Origin: JBBSEZ01 sp038239195 | GTDB lineage: Bacteria > Planctomycetota > Planctomycetia > Gemmatales > Gemmataceae | Assembly: GCA_038239195.1 (NCBI GenBank) | Contig: JBBSEZ010000578.1 | Coordinates: 1-5,331 of the forward strand | Direction of reading: 5' to 3' | DNA: 5,331 nt | Shown: one piece after another, positions 1 through 5,331 of the stretch | How the letters are laid out: every line of letters begins with the position of its first letter | How positions within the stretch are numbered: position 1 is the first letter of the stretch | The notes under the pieces: model-generated | Seen by the model: only the letters and a program-made list of their open reading frames with translations | Database searches by the model: none | What the model was told of the DNA's origin: nothing | Translations under genes and position numbers: made by a program

Positions 1-1
1 G

Positions 2-3000
2 GCCAATGCCGGGATGAGTAGCGCCAGCGCGACGTTCAACTGGGCGGTGACGCACGTTGCGCTGCTCAACCCGGGGCCGCAAGCCAGCGTGGACGGGGCG
101 ACGGTGTCGCTCCAGTTGCAGGGCCACGACGCCGACGGCGACGGGGTGGCGTACTCGGCAACGGGCCTGCCGCCGGGCTTGACGCTGAACCCGGCCAGCG
201 GGCTGATCGCGGGGACGCTGAGCAACACCGCGCACCAGGGCGGGCCGTATCTGGTGACGGTGACGGCCTCGGACGGGGCGCATACGACGACGCAGCAGTT
301 CGTGTGGGCAGTGACCGCCGTGGGCGTGAGCAACCCCGGCGACCAGAGCAGCCAGGAAGGGGATAGCGTCTCGCTCCAGGTGGTGGGCAGCGCGCCGCCG
401 GGGGCGCCGCTTGCCTACAGCGCCGCGGGCTTACCGCCCGGCGCGAGCATCCACCCGACCACGGGGCTCATCACGGGGACGATCGCGGCCGGCGCGGCGG
501 ACGGCGGGCCGTACGCGGTCACCGTGGTGGCCAGCAATGGCTCGGTCAGTTACGGGCAGACGTTCGCCTGGGCGGTCACGCCAACCATCGCGCTGACGAT
601 GCCGCCCAATCAGGCCAATGCGGAGGGCGACAGCGTATCGGTGCAAGTGATGGCGAGCGAGACCGGGCGCACGCTGACCTACTCCGCAGCCAACTTGCCG
701 GCCGGCCTCACCCTCGACCCCCAGAGCGGATTGATCCACGGGACGGTGGCGAGTGGCGCCGCTCAGGATGACGCGTACCTCGTGGGCGTGTCGGTCAGCG
801 ACGGGACGTCCCAGACGACGCGAGAACTGACCTGGGCGGTCACGCACGCAGGCAGCCAGCCCCCGGTCCTGGCCAACCCCGGCCCTCAGGTGAGTTCGGC
901 CGGGGACGCAGTCTCTCTCCAGTTGGCGGCCACCGACCCGTACGGAGAGGGGCTCGTCTACGACGCCGTGGGGCTGCCGGACGGCCTGGACGTCGATCCC
1001 TCCTCGGGCCGAATCGAAGGGACGTTCATGGCGGCGTGGGACGCGCCCCCGTCCCAGGTCACCGTCTCGGTGACGGACTCGGGGGGCCGGAGTGCCAGCC
1101 AGACTTTCCTTTGGGGCGCCTTCGTCCCGACGCCATCGGGGCAGGGAGCGTCCTTGACCGCCATCGAAGGCACTGCCCTGTCGGACGTCACCGTGGCGAC
1201 GTTCGTTTGGCCCTTCAGCGAGAGCGTGCGGATCGACTGGGGCGACGGGTCGGCCCCCGAGGCGGGGTCGGTTGTCCCGGAGGCCGGTGCGCTTCGCATC
1301 ACGGGGAGCCACACCTACACGACCGCCGGGGCCTATAACTTGACGGTCACGCTGTCCGACAGCGGCTCGACGCTGGCTACTGCCATCGGCTCGGTCACCG
1401 TCGCGGACGCGACGTTGTCTGCGACCGTCCTGCCCAGCAGCATGGTCAAGGGGATCGATGCGGCCGTTCCCGTCGCCAGTTTCACCGACGCGAACCCGTA
1501 CCGCCAAGCATCCGATTACCAGGCCACCATCACCTGGGCCGACAACACCACCAGCATCGGGACCGTGGTGGGCGCGGCGGGGACGTTCTTCGTGTCTGCG
1601 GGGCACGCCTACGCCAGCGCAGGCCCGCAGGCCGTCACCGTCACGATCGCGGACGGGGGGAACTTGGTGACCGCCAGCGGAACAACCGCCGTGGGCGATC
1701 TGTTCGCGGGGGACACGTCCGGCCTCACGGTGGCGACCTTCACGACGACCGATCCGGCCGCGGTGGCCGCCGACTTCACGGCGAGCATCTCCTGGGGGGA
1801 CGGCACCAGCGGCCCGGGCACGGTGATTGGTTCTGGAGGGTTGTTTCAGGTCACCGGCAATCACCGCTACCTCGCGCCCGGGCAGCAAACGGTGAGCGCG
1901 ACAATCACCGGCGGTGAGGGGGGCTCGCTCAGCGCCAGTGCCGCCGTGACGGTGGTGCCTCAGCCATTGCGCGGTGACACCGGGCGGCTTCCGGCTGTCG
2001 AAGGCGCCTCCGCCGGCGGGCAACTGTGGGTGGTGGCGAACCCGAACCCGAACGACGCGGCGGTCGAGTTGCCGATGATCGCGTGGGGCGATGGCTCGTC
2101 CTCGGCAGGCAGCGTCTCCCGGGCGGGCGACCTGTTCATCGTGTCCGCGTCCCACCTGTTCGCCCAACCGGGACCCTATGCGGCGAGCACCGTGCTACGG
2201 TTCGCCTCGGGGGCGATGGCCCCGCTGTTCCTGGCCGTCGCGGCCGAACCGAAAGAAGTTGACCTGCGCCGGGTCGTGATCGAACCGGTTAGCTCCCGTA
2301 ACACAATTGTGGACGCGAGTACGCCGCGGAACGCTATCGTGAACCCCGCCGGGATCTTGCGCTTCGAGAATCCCTGGATCGAAAACACTTCCGGCGAAAC
2401 AGCTTCCTCGCAGCTATCGAAGGTCGCGATCACCGGGGGAGCCGACGACTTGGCGAACGACCGGGTGTACTGGTCGCAAGCATCGGACCCGAAAACCGTC
2501 AGCGCGCCTGGAGTGAAAGGGAAGGCTGAGGGCGGGCAAGTTCGGTTTGTTGATACGCGGGGGCGCAACCTCGTGCTGAAGGAGGTCCAGACGGGCAAGG
2601 AGGTCTTCGTCGTGGGCAAGAAAGACGGCTTCGTCAAGTTGACAGCTCGCTACCGAAAGGGCGCGAAGCAGGCGGCGACCGACCCGATCTTGGACACCTA
2701 CGAAGCGTATGTTCTGGCCCCGAAGCGCTTGCCATATCAAGTCACCCTTTACACCGGGAAGTCGGGCGCGAAGACGGAGGTCACGCCCGAACTGGCGCAA
2801 AAGCAGATCGCCATCGCCAACATCTACCTCCGCCAGGCAGGGATCATCTTGTGGCCTGGGCCGGCCGTCAATAACAATCCTCCGATGGGCCTGGTGCAGG
2901 TACTAGTGGGTGGCTCGCGATCCTACCTTAAAGCCACCGTCGATGACACTCGCGCGGCAGGGTTCGGCTTCGACAAGACCGTTGAGGACGTGTCTGCGGA

Positions 3001-3541
3001 GGTTGGTGGTCGCGCTAAGTTCATGGTCTGGCGGAACGCGACGCCAAAGGTCCTTCAGATCGCCTACATCGCCAGCATGGACCCCCCGGACGTAGCTGGT
3101 GCTGCCATCCTCTACCCAGGGAATCGGTTCGGCAAGCAACTCACGCTTAACTACCGCATCGGGGCCGACCCAAGGGCCCCGAAGAACGAGACTATGCACC
3201 TGTTGGGGGACCAGCGATTTTACAATGTGGGAGGAGGCGCGCCGGGGCGCGGCGATGATACCACGAAGTGGGGCATGTTGGTGACCAACGCGATTGGGGC
3301 CCCCGACAGGAACCAGCGCATCTACGGCCTCGTCATCGCCCACGAAGTCGGGCACATCCTTGGTCTGGCCCATCGCGACCCGACTACAATGGTCGGGACC
3401 GACAAGCTGACCTCGCCAAGGAACGAGAACCTGATGTCCCCGAAGGTCGATGCGCAGCCCGTCATCATCGGGCGAATCCCAACGGAGGATCTCGACCTGA
3501 TCCAAGTGATAGCGATGCGGGCCAGTCGGGTGTTCGATTGA
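2..3541 (+). CDS. Giant Ig-like/PKD-repeat protein with C-terminal metzincin metalloprotease (5' partial)
   Basis: Residues are numbered from the ATG at position 14, but that Met is not a credible start: the frame is open to the window edge, and the residues around it match the last strand of a He_PIG repeat (ATFNWAVT), so the gene begins upstream. Order of parts: end of one He_PIG repeat (to 14), four He_PIG repeats (15-370), four PKD-like repeats (about 377-746), a beta-rich connector (747-905), and a protease domain (906-1175). The protease has a helix containing AIANIYLRQAGI, the zinc motif HEVGHILGLAH at 1110-1120 and NLMSP at 1139-1143. From family knowledge, the three His bind zinc, the Glu is the general base, and the Met lies in the Met-turn. 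I infer a secreted or surface-attached endopeptidase; substrate unknown. The 1175 residues contain no cysteine, so there is no cysteine-switch in view. The signal peptide would lie upstream. Confidence 0.93.
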   Translation, partial: ANAGMSSASATFNWAVTHVALLNPGPQASVDGATVSLQLQGHDADGDGVAYSATGLPPGLTLNPASGLIAGTLSNTAHQGGPYLVTVTASDGAHTTTQQFVWAVTAVGVSNPGDQSSQEGDSVSLQVVGSAPPGAPLAYSAAGLPPGASIHPTTGLITGTIAAGAADGGPYAVTVVASNGSVSYGQTFAWAVTPTIALTMPPNQANAEGDSVSVQVMASETGRTLTYSAANLPAGLTLDPQSGLIHGTVASGAAQDDAYLVGVSVSDGTSQTTRELTWAVTHAGSQPPVLANPGPQVSSAGDAVSLQLAATDPYGEGLVYDAVGLPDGLDVDPSSGRIEGTFMAAWDAPPSQVTVSVTDSGGRSASQTFLWGAFVPTPSGQGASLTAIEGTALSDVTVATFVWPFSESVRIDWGDGSAPEAGSVVPEAGALRITGSHTYTTAGAYNLTVTLSDSGSTLATAIGSVTVADATLSATVLPSSMVKGIDAAVPVASFTDANPYRQASDYQATITWADNTTSIGTVVGAAGTFFVSAGHAYASAGPQAVTVTIADGGNLVTASGTTAVGDLFAGDTSGLTVATFTTTDPAAVAADFTASISWGDGTSGPGTVIGSGGLFQVTGNHRYLAPGQQTVSATITGGEGGSLSASAAVTVVPQPLRGDTGRLPAVEGASAGGQLWVVANPNPNDAAVELPMIAWGDGSSSAGSVSRAGDLFIVSASHLFAQPGPYAASTVLRFASGAMAPLFLAVAAEPKEVDLRRVVIEPVSSRNTIVDASTPRNAIVNPAGILRFENPWIENTSGETASSQLSKVAITGGADDLANDRVYWSQASDPKTVSAPGVKGKAEGGQVRFVDTRGRNLVLKEVQTGKEVFVVGKKDGFVKLTARYRKGAKQAATDPILDTYEAYVLAPKRLPYQVTLYTGKSGAKTEVTPELAQKQIAIANIYLRQAGIILWPGPAVNNNPPMGLVQVLVGGSRSYLKATVDDTRAAGFGFDKTVEDVSAEVGGRAKFMVWRNATPKVLQIAYIASMDPPDVAGAAILYPGNRFGKQLTLNYRIGADPRAPKNETMHLLGDQRFYNVGGGAPGRGDDTTKWGMLVTNAIGAPDRNQRIYGLVIAHEVGHILGLAHRDPTTMVGTDKLTSPRNENLMSPKVDAQPVIIGRIPTEDLDLIQVIAMRASRVFD
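56..1123 (+). repeat. Array of four He_PIG (putative Ig) repeats
   Basis: There are four tandem units of 87 to 93 residues at about 56-316, 317-580, 581-844 and 845-1123. Each runs from an NPGPQ-like strand (MPPNQ in unit 3) through GDxVSLQ, a YSA.GLPPGL segment and SGLI.GT, and ends near a W in the FxWAVT strand. The units are diverged at DNA level, so this is an old array rather than a recent expansion. Such repeats form Ig-like beta-sandwiches in extracellular bacterial proteins and usually act as stalks or adhesive spacers. Unit 4 is the most divergent: it ends FLWGAF instead of WAVT and leads into the PKD-like repeats. Lysine and cysteine are absent from all four. Confidence 0.88.
1142..2251 (+). 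repeat. Array of four PKD-like repeats
   Basis: There are four units of roughly 87 to 98 residues at about 1142-1408, 1409-1696, 1697-1957 and 1958-2251. Each has a central tryptophan strand (DWGDGS, TWADN, SWGDGT, AWGDGS), a glycine-rich turn before a F.V or L.I strand, a His-aromatic turn (SHTY, GHAY, NHRY, SHLF) and a closing V.V strand. This matches the PKD-like module common in large planctomycete surface proteins, which is an Ig-like beta-sandwich. Unit 2 has lost the usual GDG turn (WADN). Units 3 and 4 have weaker last strands, so the array appears to degenerate toward the connector. Unit boundaries are approximate. Confidence 0.8.
2252..2728 (+). other. Unassigned beta-rich connector domain
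   Basis: Residues 747-905 of the first gene match neither repeat type. They contain alternating hydrophobic strands (for example RRVVIEPV, GQVRFVDTRG, KEVFVVGKKDGFVKLTARY) and many lysines, in contrast to the lysine-poor repeats before them. This looks like one or two extra Ig-like sandwiches or a protease pro-domain. I cannot name a family. Its position directly before the catalytic domain fits a structural or latency role, but that is inference. Confidence 0.45.
2729..3538 (+). other. Metzincin-type zinc protease domain
   Basis: This is about 270 residues at the C-terminus of the first gene. The zinc-binding HExxHxxGxxH lies at 3341-3373, preceded by the hydrophobic strand-helix YGLVIA, and the Met-turn NLMSP lies at 3428-3442. 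The Met is 21 residues after the third His. The opening strand LPYQVTLYTG and the helix ELAQKQIAIANIYLRQAGI resemble the start of metzincin folds. The spacing and LMSP suggest a matrixin-like or related clan MA(M) enzyme, but the subfamily cannot be fixed by eye. All expected catalytic residues are present, so it should be active. There is no C-terminal sorting domain: the protein ends about 30 residues after the Met-turn region. Confidence 0.85.
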
Positions 3542-3558
3542 TGGAAGGCCCTCGTCTC

Positions 3559-3562
3559 GGAG
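3559..3562 (+). promoter_or_regulatory. Ribosome binding site of the HEAT-like gene
   Basis: GGAG lies six bases before the ATG at 3569. It supports that ATG over the ATG at 3541, which overlaps the previous stop (TGATG) but opens a different frame that ends after 48 codons. Confidence 0.6.
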
Positions 3563-3568
3563 CAGATC

Positions 3569-4681
3569 ATGTTTCGCAAGTACAGCTTCACCGGCTCGTT
3601 GTTGGTCTCGCTTCTCCTCGCCTGTCCCGTCGCGGCCGTGGGACCACCAGGGGCGACGGCCGGGGACCTCAAGCGCTGGCAGGCTGAACTGCGCACGTCC
3701 AAAGACCCCCAGCGGCTACAGGATGCGGCCGTATTTCTCTGCCAGAAGGGGCCTCCGTGTTCGGTCGCCCGAGTTGCACGGCTCCTCACCGATCCCGATT
3801 TTCTTACGCGCCTGGACGCCGACCGGAGTTACAAGTGGGCAACGCACACCCTGCGCATGCGCCGGGTCGTCGGGGCGGTGGGCGAGCGAGGTGACGCGGA
3901 AGCGGAGCAGGCCCTGGTAATGCTCGCTTACGACAAGGAGTTCACGGCCCACCCCGTGCGCAGGAAAGCCTTGATCGAAGCAGCGGGGAACGTTCGCGCC
4001 CCCTCCGACAAACTGCTCGCCTGGCTGGACACGAGTCCGGTGCCCGGCACTGACGGGGGGGTGCCCGCAGCCCTCGCCAGGATGCGCTCGCCCAAGGCCT
4101 GTGCCGTCCTCGAGAAATGGATCCGAGTCCCAGGCAACAATAAGATCGGATGGTTCATCAGCGGCATCCTCCCGGTGCGGGATGACCCAGCGATATTGGG
4201 ACTTTACAGGCGCGTGTTGACAAAAGGCGTCCGCGACTCCCGGCTGCGCAAGTACGTCGTGCTGAGCCTGTTCCACTACGACCGCGAGTGGTATGGGGGG
4301 CCTGCTTTAACATACGACCGCCCACAGCCGCCTTCTTGGAAGCGTTCGCCCTCGGCTTCGTTGCGGGAGGTGCTTTCGCTCGCCGACTTGGCCCTGAAAC
4401 TGGACCTGGACGAGCCGACCAAGGCGAAGGTCCGCGCGACTAAGGCGGAAATCGGCGCCATCCTGGCTCGGCGCGCCCGTGCCACGCCTGCGCGCCTGGC
4501 ACGGCTCATCGCCGAATTGGACAGCAACGACTTCGAGGTGCGCGAGGCGGCCTCGGGGGCCCTCCGCGGGCTGGCGGAGACGGCCGAGCCCGCCTTGCGC
4601 CTGGAGCTGAATCGCGCCCGGTCGTTGGAGGCGCGACGACGGATTCAGGAGTTGCTGCGGGCGCTGGAGGAGGATTTGTGA
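3569..4681 (+). CDS. Exported HEAT-like repeat protein, possible lipoprotein
   Basis: This 370-residue protein starts with a clear export signal: basic FRK, then a hydrophobic stretch SLLVSLLLA. Cys19 sits in LLAC, an acceptable lipobox, so lipid anchoring is possible; signal peptidase I cleavage after VAA (23) or ATA (31) is the alternative. The mature part is mostly helical with scattered HEAT-like helix pairs (about 45-300), including RRKALIEAAGNV and RLRKYVVLSLF. C58 and C64 could form a disulfide. The last 60 residues are a cleaner HEAT-like module. No catalytic motif was seen, so a scaffold or binding role outside the cytoplasm is inferred. The gene lies 27 nt after the protease gene and overlaps the next gene by 4 nt, consistent with one operon. 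The start is supported by GGAG at good spacing and by the signal peptide beginning there. Confidence 0.85.
   Translation: MFRKYSFTGSLLVSLLLACPVAAVGPPGATAGDLKRWQAELRTSKDPQRLQDAAVFLCQKGPPCSVARVARLLTDPDFLTRLDADRSYKWATHTLRMRRVVGAVGERGDAEAEQALVMLAYDKEFTAHPVRRKALIEAAGNVRAPSDKLLAWLDTSPVPGTDGGVPAALARMRSPKACAVLEKWIRVPGNNKIGWFISGILPVRDDPAILGLYRRVLTKGVRDSRLRKYVVLSLFHYDREWYGGPALTYDRPQPPSWKRSPSASLREVLSLADLALKLDLDEPTKAKVRATKAEIGAILARRARATPARLARLIAELDSNDFEVREAASGALRGLAETAEPALRLELNRARSLEARRRIQELLRALEEDL
4499..4678 (+). other. C-terminal HEAT-like module of the middle gene
   Basis: Residues 311-370 read as two or three amphipathic helices: ARLIAELDSNDFEVREAA, then GALRGLAETAEPALRLEL, then SLEARRRIQELLRALEE. 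The pattern 'L..LDS.DFEVREAAS..L..L...AEPALR..L...SLE.RRRI..LL..L' is one I recognise from many Gemmataceae proteins, where it occurs at the ends of WD40, HEAT and other large proteins. It is probably a protein-binding helical cap; its partner is unknown. Confidence 0.65.
4666..4673 (+). promoter_or_regulatory. Strong Shine-Dalgarno sequence inside the end of the HEAT-like gene
   Basis: GGAGGAGG lies within the last codons of the middle gene. The first GGAGG (4666-4670) is seven bases from the GTG at 4678. This is the main evidence that the GTG is a real, coupled start, since the protein has no signal peptide to mark it. A caveat is that the same bases encode the acidic EED tail of the middle protein, so the match could be coincidental. 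Confidence 0.5.
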
Positions 4682-5331
4682 AGGGCCGGAAAAGCCGCGG
4701 GTCGGGTAAACGCCTGGTCGAAACGGCCAGCGACTCACCACCGCACAGCCCAAGGGTTGCCGAGGGCGCGGCCGTCTCGCTGCAAGTGATGGCCAGCGAG
4801 CCCAACGGCTACGCGCTGAGCCACGCCGCAGCCAACCTTCCCACTCCCACCGGCTTGAGCATCAACGCCAGCACCGGGCTCATCACCGGGGCCGTGGCCT
4901 ACCAGGCGGCCGAGAGCTTCTCCGGCAACTACCCCGTGACGGTCATCGTGTCCAACGGCCACGGCGGCAGCGCCACCCAGACGTTCGCCTGGAGCGTGAC
5001 CGACACCGTGCGGGCGCCCGTGCTGAGTAGCCCCGGCAACCAGAGCAACGCCGTCAACGACGTCGTCTCGCTCCAGATCAACGCCACGCAGCCCGACGGC
5101 GACCCGATCGTCTACGACGCCAGCAACCTGCCCTCGGGCCTGACCATCGACACCTCGACGGGCCTCATCACCGGCTCCCCCGACGGTGGCGCCGCGCTCG
5201 GCTCGCCCTACGTCGTCACCGTCACGGCCTCCGATCAGGAAGTGCAGACGGTCAGCACGACCTTCGGCTGGGCGATCACCACCGCCAACCACGCCCCCGT
5301 CTTGACCTCGCCGGGCGACCAGAGCAACGCC
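4678..5331 (+). CDS. He_PIG repeat protein, start of gene (3' partial)
   Basis: An open frame of 218 codons runs off the right edge. The proposed start is GTG 4678, overlapping the previous TGA as GTGA. Residues 1-21 are polar and basic (MKGRKSRGSGKRLVE at the front), with no hydrophobic segment and no typical signal peptide. From about residue 22 the protein consists of He_PIG repeats: two units and the first part of a third. Lysines occur only at positions 2, 5 and 11, and there is no cysteine. The repeat family is the one in the first gene, but codons here end mainly in C rather than G. It would be expected to be extracellular, which conflicts with the missing signal. Either export depends on another route or a start further along, or this is the broken 3' part of an older giant gene whose frame happens to be open at the junction. 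The coding frame is convincing; the start is not. Confidence 0.72.
   Translation, partial: MKGRKSRGSGKRLVETASDSPPHSPRVAEGAAVSLQVMASEPNGYALSHAAANLPTPTGLSINASTGLITGAVAYQAAESFSGNYPVTVIVSNGHGGSATQTFAWSVTDTVRAPVLSSPGNQSNAVNDVVSLQINATQPDGDPIVYDASNLPSGLTIDTSTGLITGSPDGGAALGSPYVVTVTASDQEVQTVSTTFGWAITTANHAPVLTSPGDQSNA
4741..5331 (+). repeat. He_PIG repeats of the last gene (two units plus a partial third)
   Basis: The units lie at about 4741-5001, 5002-5280 and 5281 to the edge. Signatures are AEGAAVSLQ, NLPTPTGLSI, STGLITG, QTFAWSVT in the first and SPGNQSNA, VVSLQ, NLPSGLTI, STGLITG, TFGWAIT in the second; the third begins APVLTSPGDQSNA. The first unit has a degenerate opening strand (SPRVAEG instead of SPGNQSNA...). 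It is closest to the third unit of the first gene: 19 of 20 bases match between 4781-4800 and 642-661. Confidence 0.85.

Noticed and set aside
14..16. ATG at 14 as the start of the first gene
   Set aside because: The codons before it are open and the Met falls inside the last strand of a He_PIG repeat. There is no signal peptide after it, so the gene must begin upstream.
56..1123. Tandem DNA repeats as a CRISPR or satellite array
   Set aside because: The periodicity is about 260-280 bases, follows the codon frame and is seen mainly at protein level; units are too diverged at DNA level for either.
431..2167. A 578-codon open frame on the minus strand
   Set aside because: It lies opposite the He_PIG and PKD-like repeats, and its product is a low-complexity Arg/Gly/His/Asp-rich string with no fold pattern. 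Long antisense frames are expected opposite GC-rich coding DNA, while the + strand frame encodes clear domains.
2903..3505. A 200-codon minus-strand open frame opposite the protease domain
   Set aside because: The + strand here encodes the conserved zinc motif and Met-turn; the minus product shows no motif, and no ribosome binding site stands out.
3541..3687. A 48-codon frame starting at the ATG that overlaps the first gene's stop (TGATG)
   Set aside because: The overlap looks like coupling, but the product is Arg/Gly-rich with no domain, and it mostly overlaps the signal peptide region of the better supported gene at 3569.
4682..4740. Transcription terminator or intergenic spacer after the HEAT-like gene
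   Set aside because: No GC-rich hairpin followed by a T run is visible, and the segment is open in frame with the repeat protein downstream.
4735..5292. A 185-codon open frame on the minus strand
   Set aside because: Its product is Gly/Val/Arg/Asp-rich with periodic similarity that simply mirrors the repeats on the + strand. The + frame contains recognisable He_PIG units.

Overview
The window is a GC-rich, densely coding stretch with three same-strand (+) genes and almost no intergenic DNA. It most resembles a planctomycete of the Gemmataceae type. That placement is an inference from three things: tandem He_PIG-type Ig-like repeats with the NPGxQ...EGDxVSLQ signature, PKD-like repeats built on WGDG and SHTY, and a short C-terminal HEAT-like module that recurs in proteins of that group. 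No rRNA or other marker gene is present to confirm it.

Region 1 (2-3541) is the 3' part of a very large gene that begins upstream of the window. It encodes four complete He_PIG repeats plus the end of a fifth, then four PKD-like repeats, an unassigned beta-rich connector, and a C-terminal metzincin-type zinc protease domain with HExxHxxGxxH and an NLMSP Met-turn. The repeat half has one lysine in about 746 residues and strongly G-ending codons. The protease half is lysine-rich with more mixed codons, so the gene looks like a mosaic.

Region 2 (3569-4681) begins 27 nt after the first gene. It encodes an exported, possibly lipid-anchored, alpha-helical HEAT-like protein of 370 residues.

Region 3 (4678-5331) overlaps region 2 by 4 nt (GTGA) behind a strong Shine-Dalgarno sequence. 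It encodes the start of another He_PIG repeat protein that runs off the right edge. It has no recognisable signal peptide and uses C-ending codons, unlike region 1. It may be a translationally coupled gene or a fragment of a broken giant repeat gene.

The tight spacing suggests a single transcript carrying two extracellular repeat proteins, one bearing a protease, with a helical export protein between them. A shared role at the cell surface is plausible but unproven. No RNA genes, mobile elements, CRISPR arrays, terminators or promoters were supported, and there is no gene-free stretch above 27 nt.
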